Of a stretch of DNA of 64,000 bases, positions 44,641-56,267 are shown piece after piece. The stretch's first letter is position 1. Every line of letters starts with the position of its first letter. A program made the position numbers and the translations under genes. The stretch lies in assembly GCA_026182355.1 (NCBI GenBank), contig JAPFBL010000523.1, positions 124,001-188,000 on the forward strand, given 5' to 3'. The notes below the pieces were generated by a model. The model did no database searches, had not been told where the DNA came from, and was given only the letters and a program-made list of their open reading frames with translations. This stretch comes from Hermatobates lingyangjiaoensis. Lineage: Eukaryota; Arthropoda; Insecta; Hemiptera; Hermatobatidae.

Positions 44641-45249
44641 TAATAATATGTTTCTTCATATATAGAATCAAACTTAATGAAAATAATACCAAATTTCTGT
44701 ACTTACGGAAAAAGAAAATGATATTTATAACTAAGTTTAGTAAAGTTACAGGTTCATTAAATTAACGATTTTATTGTTTATACAAAGCAATGATCATTAC
44801 TAATAATTATCAACCCATTCTTCCTTGAAAACCTATGAAAGTAATAAATATCTATGGATAGCGAATTATAATATTGAAGTTGTCAACATTTCAGGAGGGA
44901 GATCCGTAATAATTAAATTATTATAAGTTTAGCAAGTCAATTTCACCGTTCTCAAATCAAATTCAAATTTATATATATTTTGGAAAAACATGAACTGAAA
45001 ACACCAATAGTAAATATATTTTATTACATGAAAATGTATGATTAAGTAATCTTATGCAATTAATAACAAATTGATTAAAAAATTTACAAAATATGCAAAT
45101 ATATTTATTAATTATTAAAATATGTATATATTTAAAAGGAATATGTACAAAATATAATTAATGTTATTCTTAAATTATGTAGATTCAAACTGTTACAGAA
45201 ATCATAAAATTATATATATATTATATAATATAAATAAATATATATATAT

Positions 45250-45440
45250 ATATACAAACGAGTTCGAGATTAACAAAGAGCAACACACAAAATAGGGAAA
45301 CACACTTACAGACTCAAATTTTCGGTAATCCGTCTTCAGGAGAAAAGAGATGGGAGACCAAGCACGTTGTAGACGCAACGGCAAGTAACCCGTTAATCTC
45401 GAACTCGTATTGTGTCCAGTTTGGATCGTATTTCGTTTTA
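45250..45440. repeat. PLE family B fold-back
   Basis: The left arm is 45258-45390. The right arm is reduced to its distal tail, ending GTGTCCAGTTTGGATCGTAT, the small terminal hairpin. Confidence 0.7.
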
Positions 45441-45487
45441 TCAGTGAATATATAATATATATATATATATATAATATATATAATTTT

Positions 45488-45712
45488 TATGATCAAACCA
45501 CAATAAGAAAATGGGAAAACAAGACTAAGATCCCTCAACCGCAACAAGGGGTCCTCGTCAGAGTCAAAAACCCAACTGCTCAGATGGGTTTTTGACTCTG
45601 ACGAGGACCGCTTGTTGCAGTTGAGGGATCTTAGTCTTGTTTTCCCATTTTCTTATTGTGGTTTGATCATTGATTGTTATTTCACGTGTTTATGTGAAAT
45701 CTTTTTATATAT
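45488..45712. repeat. PLE family A fold-back
   Basis: The arms mirror each other around CTCAGAT. The hammerheads carry compensated stem II variants (CCTCAACCGCAACAAG; GACCGCTTGTTGCAGTTGAG). Confidence 0.8.
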
Positions 45713-45714
45713 AA

Positions 45715-47980
45715 TTTCTATCCACATATTTATAGTATAACATTAATTATATACATCTACATTCTTTTTTTGATAAATTTAATACATTATTTAATAGCAA
45801 ACAAATATATATTACATTTCTTGGTAATGTTTGATCGTTAGATAATTACCTTGTATTTCATGATCATGTAAATATATATGCAGATGAATATCCAAAGTTC
45901 GACAAATTTTCTAAACGGGTGAATCTTGACTTGCAAAACTACATGAAAACAATTGAAAAATTTCTAAATGTCAATAAATATCCAATAAACTAGATACTGA
46001 AATAAATAAAGAAGTTATTCATTGCAATTCTGTACAAAAAAAGGAAACTTTTTAAGCACAAGGAAAAATAATTTGCTTTGAAATAAATTTATATAATAAA
46101 ATTACTAAACAAATTTTACTCAATCAATAACCGAACAGTGACACGTAAGAATATATAAAACAGTATCTAAAAATTCAAGATTCTAATCCTAATTATTTCT
46201 ATTTACTCAATATAAATTTAGTTACAAACTATCGTTTGAAATATTGATTACGGAAATATTACTTTCTGTTACTTATTTTGTGATCTTATTTAATTTTTAA
46301 ATGATTTTGGTGATATTTATGAAACTAATATCTGGGTTTCATTCCATGAAAATAAAATTATAGTTGCTTTTTTATTACTAATTTATAAAGTAATTGTGTG
46401 ATATCAGAAGACATGTAAGCTTTACTCCCCCTAATAATTTTAAAGACATTCATATTGACACATATATATGAAGACTAGTATTATTTATACAATAATAGTG
46501 ACATACTGAGGGGTTTCATACAAATTCAACTGTTCTAAAATTGTTTCATTTTAATTTGGAGTTTATCAAAAAGTAGTGGGCAAACATATTTCTTGGTCCC
46601 CAAAGGGTTTTGTTAAATCAGTGCTCTGACTTAATTTAGCTTTGTATGGAATCAACATTACTTTGATAAATATTGTTTTTCAATAATAAATCCATCTAGT
46701 GCGTTTCAAGTGTTTCCTACATTCGTAAAACTCTTTAACAAAAGAAAAAAAAAATCTGTAGTTACAACAGAAAAAGAGCAATTTTGAAAAATCCATTTGC
46801 TGGAATGATTTTGGATTAAAAAGTCCATCTTTAAGACACTTCCTCATTACACGCAGAATAAAATCTTCAAGAATTAACCATTAAGATGAACCAGTTCCAA
46901 AACCTCTACGCTAAACACAAGAAACTTATAAGTAGCAATGTTAATATTAATTATATAATACACTTAACAACATTTGTATGTTTGATACATACGTAATGTT
47001 GTTTCCATCCACAGAAACATTACATAAAAATACCTAAATTTCACAAACTACTGACAATTATTACAACATCAAATAAATTTAATTTATTCCAAGCAAATTT
47101 TCCATTTTGGTATTGAATTCCTCAACATGTTTATATTCCATTTATCAAAGCACAATTACAAAGTAACATTTTGCTAATTTCAATATTCATTTTAGTCAAA
47201 TCTAATTTTTTCTCCCATCTTTCGTAAACATTAAAGAAAAAAAGAATACAAAGATAAAATGAATATTAAGAAAACATCCAAAAATAATCACAATTGAAAA
47301 AAATATACGAATCCTAAATTAAAAGAAAAGTTTCATAGTTCTCGATTAAACTAAATATCAACAAAACCATTTTTCTTAATACACTATTTAAGTAACCTAA
47401 TGAAATATAATTAACACAATAAATTCAGGAATTTTTTTTTTTTGACTAGATATACTTTTCTTTTTACAAAACGAAAAATAATTTCAATATAGAGCATTTT
47501 AAAATGATTAAGGTGAGTGGGATTAGAGAATAATACAAATGAATATTATGGTCATATCATTCCTTTCGGCAAAACTTTTCCAAACCAAGATATTTATAAA
47601 TATGAAAGCAAATAACAATATTACGTCACATATATAATTAGGTAACCCACTACAAAAAAATAGATATCAATAAAAATTATCTAGTCTATTAGGGCAAAAA
47701 AAAATAAGTATAGTAAACAGGACATAGAAAATCAACAACGAAATTCACTTCTATATGTATACCTATATGTACACCTAAAGTTATCAGCAGAAGTGTTTGA
47801 CTCTCTTCAGGAATTCTTCTGCTGATTTCAACAGTTGTTGATATAGAGATGTGAGTTTTGGTGAAGATATGTCGATAACATAGGTACTACTCTATGTTAT
47901 CATACACACTATATATAACAACAGAGTAAACATTTGAAATAAAAATCAATGTACCACAGCATCGAATTCAAATTGGTACG
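45715..47980. other. AT-rich DNA, no gene seen
   Basis: Over 2 kb of very AT-rich sequence has no recognised repeat end or exon. A short opposed pair, CAGCAGAAG and TTCTGCTG, sits near 47785-47825. Confidence 0.5.
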
Positions 47981-48069
47981 TCAATTCGAGTGTGACTAAT
48001 AAAGACCAGTTTTTTTTGGTGTAATGATCTTAATTCCATTTCTTACTGTGATTTAGGTATTGATATATA

Positions 48070-48245
48070 TACATATATGATCAAACCACAATATAAAATG
48101 GGGGGAAAAAAACTAAGATCTTTCAACCGTAACAAGCGGTCTTCGTAAGAGTCAAAAACCCAACTTCAGTTGTGTTTTTTAAACAATTTCATATTGTGGT
48201 TTGATCATTGATTGTTATTTCACGTGTTTATGTGAAATCTTGTTA
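48070..48245. repeat. PLE family A fold-back, right arm deleted internally
   Basis: An intact left arm is followed by a right arm that jumps from CAGTTGTGTTTTT to ATTTCATATTGTGG. The plus-strand ribozyme is missing. Confidence 0.7.
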
Positions 48246-48324
48246 TATTATTATATGTATAACAAAAATTGAAACCAGTATCAATATATGTTACAATTCG
48301 AAAATAATGGTATTCTTGGCTTTG

Positions 48325-48720
48325 AGTTGATCCGAAACGGACAAATACAGTTCAATGTACATAAAGAAACATAGAGAAACTAAAAACACACATTTACAGT
48401 ATCTAATTTTCGGTTTGAACCGTCTTTAGGAGAGATAAGAGAGGGAAACCAAACGCACTGGTTCAGCTAGGGTTGGAGACCAACAATGTTGCCGCATGCG
48501 CGCCCGGTTACAGAGAATAAGGTAGACAGGAATCAATTTATAATTAATTTAATTAATTACCTAATTTAATTTAATTATAAATTGATTCGTGTCTTCCTTA
48601 TTCTCTGTGACCTGGCGGGCATGCGGCAACATTGTTGGCCTCCAACCGTCTCTGAACCAGTGTGCTTGGCATCTCTCTCTTATCTCCCCTTAAGACGGTT
48701 CAAACCGAAAATTACCACAT
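48325..48720. repeat. PLE family C fold-back, long
   Basis: The arms 48395-48555 and 48575-48715 mirror each other around TAATTTAATTAATTACC. The left hammerhead is inverted (TTCGGTTTGAACCGTCTTTA) and the right one is CTTAAGACGGTTCAAACCGA; each has one change in the CTGAAGA box. The outer left end carries GATCCGAAACGGAC. Confidence 0.75.
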
Positions 48721-49030
48721 CAAGGTTCTCACAGAAAAAAGCATGCACCTAGTGAATAATCTCGCTAGAATTGCACTGGGGCTTAAGCCAAAAAGCCCAT
48801 AAAACTATTTATAATGGTGCCTTCATACCGCTATTATTATATACGGTGCCAATTTGGAATAGAGGGCTGGAGATTAAAAAGAATAGGAGGAAACTTGAAA
48901 GGGTACAACGGATTATGGCTATTCGGCTAATTAAAGGATATAGAACTATCTCTTACAATGCGGCTTGTGTAATAGCAGGTGTCAAACCAATCACAATCAT
49001 GGCTCAAGAACTGGCGGACTCTGAGTCGCC
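48716..49030 (+). pseudogene. R1-clade LINE ORF2 fragment
   Basis: The plus strand reads H-I-K-V-L-T-E-K-S-M-H, then (after one frameshift) W-G-L-S-Q-K-A-H-K-T-I-Y-N-G-A-F. It continues with P-L-L-L-Y-T-V-P-I-W and R-R-K-L-E-R-V-Q-R, then R-L-I-K-G-Y-R-T-I-S-Y-N-A-A-C-V. This is the conserved thumb/linker after the RT of R1-type LINEs, a group best known in arthropods. Catalytic motifs lie upstream and are absent. The frame ends abruptly and a hammerhead starts within about 35 bp. Confidence 0.8.
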
Positions 49031-49060
49031 ACTTTGCCTTCATGCGGGACTCTTCGCCTC

Positions 49061-49172
49061 CTGATGACGACGATGGTCGAAATATAGAAGTGAGTTATTC
49101 CTTTATCTATCTGTGTACTATCTTTTTTAATTGGTTTTTATTGAAAAGTCCGTTGGACCGTTTCATTTAATC

Positions 49173-49180
<8 letters not shown>
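49061..49180 (+). repeat. PLE pLTR (family L) with hammerhead
   Basis: The core at 49061-49086 is CTGATGA, C, GAC/GUC stem II, GAAATATA. About 60 nt downstream is GTCCGTTGGACCGTTTCATT, the shared terminal hairpin, then (TA)n. It abuts the R1 fragment directly. Confidence 0.7.
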
Positions 49181-49199
<19 letters not shown>

Positions 49200-49204
<5 letters not shown>

Positions 49205-49360
49205 AATAAATTCAAAACGAAGGAAACACACAGAAAGACACAGACAAAATATCGAAATATCGATGTGAGTTATGTCTGTGTCTTTCTGTGTGTTCCCTTC
49301 GTTTTGAATTTATTTTATTTTAAAAAAGTCCGCTGGACCGTTTCTTTTAATTGTGGTATA
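49200..49360. repeat. Family L fold-back lacking the ribozyme
   Basis: ATTCAAAACGAAGGAAACAC and GTGTTCCCTTCGTTTTGAAT are opposed. The centre keeps GAAATATCGATGTGAG but no CTGATGA. The end carries GTCCGCTGGACCGTTTC. Confidence 0.65.
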
Positions 49361-49369
49361 TATATATAT

Positions 49370-49533
49370 AAAGATTTCACATAAACACGTGAAATAACAG
49401 TAAATGATCAAACCACAATAAGAAAATGGGAAAACAAAGAAAATGGGTTTTTGACTCAGACAAAGACCACTTGTTACGGTTGAAAGATCTTAGTCTTGCT
49501 TTCCCATTTTCTTATTGTGGTTTGATCATTGAT
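49370..49533. repeat. PLE family A fold-back, short left arm
   Basis: The left arm stops before the ribozyme. The right arm retains CAGACAAAGACCACTTGTTA, then CGGTTGAAAGATCTT, with the first box changed. Confidence 0.7.
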
Positions 49534-49619
49534 ATATTATATATATTATATATATATATATATATAAACTACTGATAAATAAAAAAAAAGAAATTCTGAC
49601 ATATACAAGTATATAACAA

Positions 49620-49775
49620 GATTTTACAATAAACACGTCAAAAAACAACAATGTTCAAAGAACAATAAGAAGTAAGGGAAAAGAGGACTAAGATCATTCA
49701 ACAACTGAAGACCACTTGTTCCGATTGAAAGATCTTAGTTTTTTTTTTTTTTTTTTTATTTCTTATTGTGGTTTG
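49620..49775. repeat. PLE family A fold-back, diverged
   Basis: Inverted arms with many substitutions. The right ribozyme segment reads CTGAAGACCACTTGTTCCGA, then TTGAAAGATCTT. Confidence 0.65.
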
Positions 49776-49807
49776 AAGATTTATACAAGTATATATATGG
49801 ATATATA

Positions 49808-50145
49808 TCAGTTCACAAACGAAGAAAAACAACACACAGAGAAAGAGACACACTTACAAACTCAAATTTTCGTATGATCCGTCTTCAGGAGAAAAGAGAG
49901 AATGGGGGACCAAGCACGCCGGAAACACAACGGCAATGGGTTTCCTGCCGTTGTGTTTCCGGCGTGCTTGGTCGCCTATTCTCTCTTTTCTCCTGAAGAC
50001 GGATCATCCGAAAATTTGAGTTTGTAAGTATGTCTCTTTCTCTGTGTGTTGCTTTTCTTCGTTTGTGAACTGATTTGCGGCCAGTTTGGATCGTTTTTTC
50101 CAATTTTAAGTGGATATATGGATATATATATATATATATCCGAAA
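49808..50145. repeat. PLE family B fold-back, near-perfect
   Basis: The arms 49808-49935 and 49940-50068 mirror each other with both hammerheads. The right tail extends to GGCCAGTTTGGATCGTTTTT. Confidence 0.8.
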
Positions 50146-50199
50146 ATACTAGGATCACATTTTCATCAAAAAAGTATATATATATATATATATTAAAGG

Positions 50200-51100
50200 A
50201 CAAAAAGAAAACAATTACTCAAGTTTTCAGGAATATATTAAGAGTAAAAGAGTATCACAGATATGAAGGGAGTGGTAACAGTCAACTGGTCTGAGCAACT
50301 TCGGCCATTCTTCTCTTTTTATTCTCTTGTCCTCCCCAAGACTTCATATTTTGAAGGGTCTTATTTGAATGACTCATTGTATATTATCATTCTAATAAGA
50401 CTAATAAATCATTATATACAGAAATACGAATAATTGTTTTCTTTTTTTTCATTATTCCATATTTTAATATAAAATAAAAGTATAATTTCAAATGAACTTA
50501 TATAATTCAAATAAAAAAAAAAAAAGAACTGATTAAGCATTTAAATATTTCAAATTTTAACAAAATAAGATGATATGTTAAAATGATATTTAATATTAGT
50601 AAGTAAATACTGATTAATTCACTTTTGGCCATGAAACTGGTAAATCTAAACCATTATTAAATATATATAATAATAGGAACAATTATAACTCTCAAAGTAA
50701 TATTTCAATTTAACAGGTACCCTAAAGCAATGCACTTCCTATGAAGATTTATCGGTTTGTCTGCATCCTTCAAGTTGTATTCGAAAAGGGTAGACATCAT
50801 TGTATCAATACGTATAGTGATTATACATATAAATTTATTAATAGTGCGTTAAAAACATTACGATCCATTTACGGAAGATATAATGTTCTGGAAACTCTTT
50901 TCTGAAGCATCATAAAATACTGTCGATCATTAAGCCTGAAAACAAAACTAACCATTAGTTTTATATTTTTGTATATCTTTTAATTATTTATCAATGAATA
51001 AAACACAATACTTAAATATCCTAAGGAGAGGAAATTATACAAATTCAGAGTGAACCAAAAGTAGGCGAACAGTAAATAACATTCATTTAGAGATTAGTTA
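50200..51100. other. AT-rich DNA, no gene seen
   Basis: No recognised repeat end or exon was seen. Confidence 0.45.
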
Positions 51101-51114
51101 CACATACAACTAAT

Positions 51115-51398
51115 ATAAAAATTTTTTATAAAATTTATATTAGTCAAACTGGTAAATCATTACAACGTCAGTAGACAGCAAAAAAAGTAGTGCCTTATTG
51201 TTGCATATAAACAATGAAAATCATCATATTCATTGGACAGGAGCTAAATATATTACCTATGAAAAATCAATGTTGTTAAGAAATATTATTGAATCGTCTC
51301 TAATTAAATTTAATAGATCAACTATTATAAACATTAGTATCGGTCTCTTCAAAATTGATACTTTCGTTACGAGGGCAATAGCCTCTTCTAGCGGATAG
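51115..51398 (+). pseudogene. PLE family A GIY-YIG endonuclease domain
   Basis: The plus strand reads K-I-Y-I-S-Q-T-G-K-S-L-Q, the YIG-equivalent strand and following helix. After a stop come L-L-L-H-I-N-N-E-N-H-H-I-H-W, Y-E-K-S-M-L-L-R-N-I-I-E-S-S-L-I-K and I-D-T-F-V-T-R-A-I-A-S. The I-E-S segment carries the conserved catalytic Glu of GIY-YIG nucleases, and the order matches PLE C-termini. The Gly after Tyr-Ile is Ser. It continues into the family A 3' region and hammerhead (51567-51601). This links the many non-coding family A fold-backs to a coding PLE. Confidence 0.75.
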
Positions 51399-51655
51399 TT
51401 TTTTACTCTTTCTTTACTGTACTCCTTTGTTTCCCCAAACATCCCTTTCTGGGCATTAGTCCTTTCCTGCGCTTTCACCTTTTTAAAATACCATTCTTCC
51501 CTCCCATTCTTCTCAACTGGTCACCAGATGTTTTCTGCATCTAGTGCTTCAGTTGGGTTTTTGACTCTGACGAAGACCGCTTGTCACGATTGAAAGATCT
51601 TAGTCTTGTTTTCCCAATTCATATTGTGGTTTGATCTTTGGTACAACTAATATAT
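51399..51655 (+). repeat. PLE family A 3' region and pLTR with hammerhead
   Basis: About 150 nt of non-coding sequence (ACTGTACTCCTTTGTTTCCC, CCAGATGTTTTCTGCATC) is followed by the hammerhead at 51567-51601 and the arm ending TTGTGGTTTGATCTTTGG. This is the only copy attached to a coding region. Confidence 0.8.
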
Positions 51656-51779
51656 ATGTAATTGACACAATTATTACATTGACAAGTAAAGTTTATTGTG
51701 AACAATAACACAAAACTTGTAAATGTTATTGATGCATATACCCAAAACGGTTTTCCTATATAAAACCATTTAAAGTTTT

Positions 51780-51920
51780 GAAGTCTGCCTGACTCTTTTA
51801 AAGTTTTTTGACTCTGACGAAGACCACTTGTTACGGTTGAAAAATCTTAGTCTTGTTTTCCCATTTCATATTGTGGTTTGATCATTGATTGTTATTTCAC
51901 GTGTTTTTGTGAAATCTTTG
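51780..51920 (+). repeat. PLE family A right arm
   Basis: A single plus-orientation arm with an intact-looking ribozyme segment (CTGACGAAGACCACTTGTTA) and the usual distal end. Confidence 0.7.
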
Positions 51921-52299
51921 TATCAAATAATAAAGTATTTATTACATTAGAGGTATAAAATGAATAATTTTAGAAATATAAACTTGAACACAAATGTCAG
52001 GTTAAATACGAATGTTCTAAGGTAATATATAATGACATATTCCGTTCATTAATGTTATTTTCTGTTGAGTAATTATGATTGTATAAAATCATTAGAATCT
52101 GGGGTACATGGTAGAGTTACGAAGCAAGAAGAGTTTCGCGTCGAAAAAGGTATGAGTAAACTCTGGGCTAAGGGAGTGTGATTCAACACTTACAATTAAT
52201 GTCCATGATTTTATAAGTTTTACATCAGTTATAAGAAACTAAAAATATATAAAAACAGCAATCACCTTAAGGTATTGAATAATTTCTTTATACATTGAC

Positions 52300-52542
52300 T
52301 GGGGTTATCTTTGATCTAACAACATAGAAGCAGCAGCATCAGTGTTTCCAAGGCATCTTTTCAACATCATTGCGCAAACATTTCTGTCAGCTACACCCAA
52401 ACTATTAAAAAAACAATTGGAAATTATATTCAGAAAAGCAACAGACATGCATTACATTCTATTAAAAATTAAAGAAAACATAAAATATGAACAACCTGTG
52501 CCTGAGTGGATTAACACAGCGATTACCACAATTACTATTTAA
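52300..52542 (+). other. Unrecognised open frame
   Basis: A 66-codon frame from 52342 (M-F-P-R-H-L-F-N-I-I-A-Q-T-F) ends at a stop. The wording looks protein-like (E-Q-P-V-P-E-W-I-N-T-A-I), but no family is recognised and no splice sites were placed. Confidence 0.2.
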
Positions 52543-52925
52543 GTCCAGTACTTTTCATTTTAAAAATTTATGGTTTTTAAAGTGCCTTTTTTTTAGCTTT
52601 GTTTATAATAATTTTTGTTTTAGTGTTTCATCTAACACAAAACATAAATATAAATAAGAAAGACCCCAATTCCTATTGTTGTTTTAATTCTTTGCTTGTT
52701 GATTGCTGGTAATCTATATGTACGGTTTAAAAAGAAAAAAACTTTAACAAGAAAATTCATTTTAATAAAAATTATTAAATTGAGGAAAATAAAAAGGTAA
52801 TAAAAGAAAAATTTAAATGTGCAATGTTTTATGAATAAAAAAATTTGTTTTTTTATTTAAAAATTTAGATATGTAGTTTCAACATGGTTGTGTACTTTTA
52901 GAATATAATGGCTGGCAAACATATA

Positions 52926-53264
52926 CAGTTATAACTCGGTTTAACGGACTAAAAGGGGAGGAACACTGGTCCAGTATTCCCGATCATACGAAGTTTCCGA
53001 TACTACTGTATTTCAACTTTTTAATCAACTCAACCTTTTGTGATACTGTTGAGTTGACTCTTTTCCGCTTTTCTATTGAGTTTACAGGTTAAAAAAAGTA
53101 TTGAATATTTCACAAACAATTCACAAAGCAGGGCCAAAAAGGTTGAAAAACACTGACCAAACAGATACACGGATTCCAGAGCATAGCTGTAAACAAAGCT
53201 ATAGATTTTGTCCGTTCCTTCCGAAATCCGTTAAAGTGAGGTCCGTTGAATCGAGGTATGAGTG
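52926..53264. mobile_element. Tigger-like MITE
   Basis: The ends are CAGTTATAACTCGGTTTAAC on the left and CACTCATACCTCGATTCAAC read inward from the right, with TA on both sides (52924-52925, 53265-53266). It is 339 bp with no transposase and distinct from the MITE at 12595-13037. Confidence 0.85.
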
Positions 53265-53269
53265 TAGTT

Positions 53270-54485
53270 CATCCTGACTAACTACAACTATAGAAGATCA
53301 TTTAAAATTAATGAAGTCTTTTTCAAATGTTCATCCTTCATCGGTACAATTTACAAACACATTCTGTTCTTAAAACAGTTTTGTGACGCATATAAGCTGA
53401 CAATTAAAGAAATAATTGAACGCATTGAGCTGAACAGATGACAACTCGTTATATCGCATATGAGTTGTTTCGTTAGACAATAAGTAATAGCAATAGAAGC
53501 GTGATGGCGGTGCAAAAATGAAACCAATGTGAACAATTCCTACCAGCCACGAAATACCACACCAAACCATTATGAGTCCTAAATACTGAAGAGTAAAGAG
53601 GAACCTTTAACGTGAAGAAAGCGACTTCTTCTTCTTCTTAAGCGACCACTTCTTATGTGCTCCCAAAGAGGCGAAATACACTAGACATTCCATTATTCAG
53701 TTAAATGGCATTGCTGAAGTTAGCAACAAGTACGCTAATATCTCAACTACACCTTGTACCAACGTTTCTATTCTCTACATTTAAATAAATAGAAGAAAGA
53801 TTTTTGTCTATACATTGCTTACACCTGACTCATTTCAGTTATACAACAACTGACTCATTCAGTTATCTTTCCGTGTTATACATTAGAGAAACCGAATCCA
53901 CCCTTAGAAAAATTTCTGTCTCTTTATCCAAAAATTTTGTCCCGAGCAAACACAGCCACCATAAGTCATAGCAATCTGAAACTTTGACAGTACATTTGTG
54001 TATATCAAACTTAATAGCTAAAATTTGAATGGTTCGGAAAATCAACGCAGAAGCGAAGTTATGGACTTTTAAGCTGTGTTTGGTTAGCTAAACAGGTATA
54101 CAGGTGTATAGCTAAAAATATACAGGTATTTTTAAGAGCCTGGTACTATAGCAAATAGGTATTGTTAGTTGATTTTAATTTCGCTTGCGTTTATCATAAT
54201 TTGCTCGCTTTAAAAAAGCTGGTCCTACCTACCTGCATACTAAATAAGAAGTATGCCTAGAGTAAAATCAAATTTGAAGCTCGGTATCCGAAGCTGCAAA
54301 ACATAAAAGAAACTCCAGATCTAATGACAGTTATGGACTGTACTAATAATGATATTTTCTACTACTCTATTAGTTTAATAATATTTTGGAACATGACGCA
54401 TCATCTCTCAATTTTTGTGAAATACCCGTCAAAGACAGATACGCCTCTTAGTTTCAAAATATATGAAGGATCTTATACAATTTTT
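53270..54485. other. AT-rich DNA, no gene seen
   Basis: No recognised repeat end or exon was seen. Small frames at 53351-53570 and 53863-54045 have no recognisable features. Confidence 0.45.
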
Positions 54486-54489
54486 TTTA

Positions 54490-54625
54490 TTCTAAGGTAG
54501 TGCAATCAGTTATTATGTGGTATTTAGTCATTGTAGGGTAAAAAGCTAATGAAATAGTCTCCACATATAGAAATTTAATAGTATAAACAAAGCATTTCGA
54601 ACACGTAGTGTTCTTCTTCAGGTAT
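54490..54625 (-). repeat. PLE family E pLTR arm with hammerhead
   Basis: The minus-strand core at 54590-54621 is CTGAAGA, A, GAACAC/GUGUUC, GAAATGCTT. Its outer end ATTCTAAGGTAGTGCAAT matches 17170-17190. Confidence 0.65.
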
Positions 54626-54836
54626 TAACTAAAAAAGAATATGAAATTAACAAATCAGTAAGCGATAATTCTTCTACTGATTGTTTAGCTAATTTCACAA
54701 TGTAACTTCTCCACTTCTTCAAACATTCACTCACATCTTCTCCATATACTCTTCTTATATCCTCATAAAAACCCATCTTTCTTCTTATACAAACCCCAAA
54801 TTTTTTATATAACAGTATGAATAATATATCGACCAT
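54618..54836 (-). pseudogene. Unrecognised frame upstream of family E hammerhead
   Basis: A 72-codon minus-strand frame contains R-R-K-M-G-F-Y-E-D-I-R-R-V-Y-G and S-E-C-L-K-K-W-R-S-Y-I. A related short piece occurs at 14452-14520. It probably belongs to the PLE that carries the family E or D pLTR, but no RT or nuclease motif is present. Confidence 0.3.
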
Positions 54837-55145
54837 TTGATAGAATTAGCTAAACAATCAAGTAGAAGAATTTTTTTGTTACGTAGTCAAAAAATTCTTA
54901 CTTCTGTAAGTTATATTGTTTTATTTATCTCTAAATACTTCTGTTTATAATATTCATAAGTTGTAACAATTCATTTTCATATTGTTTATATGTTGGATGT
55001 TGATATGTGATTTCTTATTAACTTTTGTTTGCAGGCCTATGAAAAAGGTTTTAAAATAAAACCGAAACGTCGGCAATGAGAGTTTGATTTTTGAACCTAG
55101 AAAATTTGATCAAATCCCGATTCGGTAACACACCTATATATATAA
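54835..55145 (+). repeat. PLE family D right arm
   Basis: An inverted D terminus (54815-54845) and a complete right arm are present. The ribozyme-like segment GCCTATGAAAAAGG, TTTTAAAATAAAACC, GAAACGTCGGC is at 55035-55074. The first box departs from CTGANGA. Confidence 0.65.
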
Positions 55146-55339
55146 CTTCTATTTTCTCTGTATTCTTATATTTGTTTTTCGTATTTCGTTATAGTTCTCT
55201 GTTATATTTGAAATATGTTTTCTACACTTAGTTTTAGAGCGAATGTAAAGGCCTTGTCAAAACTTTTAGGGGAAAAAATAACAAAGAAATATACCTACTT
55301 TCCAATATGGAACAGATGACACTCCCATACCCTCACCCA

Positions 55340-55530
55340 CTTCCATCCTATTCCCAGTCAGTTGTACTACAGACACTCACCCATGAGTATGTACTCTCTT
55401 CCTTATTTTATTTTGTACCATTCACTTTATACTACAGATAACTCTCTGATGACATTTTATTTTTTTTAGCTAATGCCTGAAGAGGAATACTACGTGTTCG
55501 AAACGCGTTTTTTTACCCTACAATTTTTTT
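55340..55530 (+). repeat. PLE family E right arm
   Basis: CTGAAGAGGAATACTACGTG, then TTCGAAACGCG, lies at 55477-55507, with a weaker stem II. Upstream text matches 12240-12300 inverted. Confidence 0.6.
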
Positions 55531-55574
55531 TTTATATGAAATCAAAATCAAGAGTACTAATAGTTCGTACTCAC

Positions 55575-55732
55575 CTTACCAATCGATTGACTTTGATATT
55601 GATTGCAGCCTTCTGAGGATCACCACAAGTATTCTGCAGTTCCGATAGAATTTCTTCTTCTGGTGCATTCACCTGGCTCAACACATCAATAACTTTCGAA
55701 TGAAATTGTTGCTGTTTTTGCTGTTGTTGGAC
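55575..55732 (-). CDS. ACK/TNK2-like tyrosine kinase, UBA exon
   Basis: The exon (158 bp) starts after TTTTTTAG and reads V-Q-Q-Q-Q-K-Q-Q-Q-F-H-S-K-V, then A-P-E-E-E-I-L-S-E-L-Q-N-T, then D-P-Q-K-A-A-I-N-I-K-V-N-R-L-V. This has the pattern of the first UBA-like helices at the C-terminus of ACK kinases, where ubiquitin is bound. The upstream exon (57908-58509) ends in phase 0 and this exon begins in phase 0. The donor is either GTAAGG (exon end 55580) or, better by consensus, AAG before GTGAGT (end 55575). A further C-terminal exon was not found downstream. Confidence 0.75.
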
Positions 55733-55919
55733 CTAAAAAATAAAAAAAACAATACTTTTTGCGGTCTATATTAACCTGTTAACAGCTTTTGACGACTGTA
55801 CACGTCAATCTAAATTTCAATTGCACTGCGTTTGGCGTGTTTACACGTTATAAGGTAAATGTTTATGAATCAATTAAGATGAGACTTCAAAAAATAAATT
55901 TTACAGTTAACAGGATAAT

Positions 55920-55932
55920 AATAATAATAATA

Positions 55933-55976
<44 letters not shown>

Positions 55977-55990
55977 CATATATAATCATG
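55920..55990. repeat. (TAA)n and (TA)n microsatellite
   Basis: A short ATA-type tract leads into TA repeats inside the ACK intron. Confidence 0.9.
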
Positions 55991-56019
55991 TTTTCTTATC
56001 TTGACCACATATATTTAAC

Positions 56020-56250
56020 ACTATTTTTCTTTATCGAAGTTTGGTCCAACGTCAAACAGTAAAACCCTTTCAAGCCAACGTTTCGTCTATATTTGTTGAC
56101 TTCTTCAGGGCTTGGTGTTTTTCTATTGCAAAAAACCTTCTCATGACCATTGTATTCTAATCAAACTACGGTGTTACAAGAACTGTAGTTTGATTTGAAT
56201 AAAACGGTCATATGAAGGTTTTTTTTGCAATAAAAAATACCAAGCCCTGA
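56020..56250. repeat. PLE family K fold-back with hammerhead
   Basis: The arm 56110-56175 mirrors 56180-56245 (AAAACCTTC regions). The left side carries a minus-strand hammerhead at 56077-56108. Confidence 0.7.
56077..56108 (-). ncRNA. Hammerhead ribozyme core, family K
   Basis: On the minus strand: CTGAAGA, A, stem II GUC/GAC with a long AACAAAUAUA loop, GAAACGTT (stem III AC/GU). CAAGCC immediately upstream pairs perfectly with GGCUUG after the cleavage site, a six-base stem I. It is one of the best-supported cores here. Confidence 0.75.
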
Positions 56251-56267
56251 AAATGTCTTTTTCAGAA

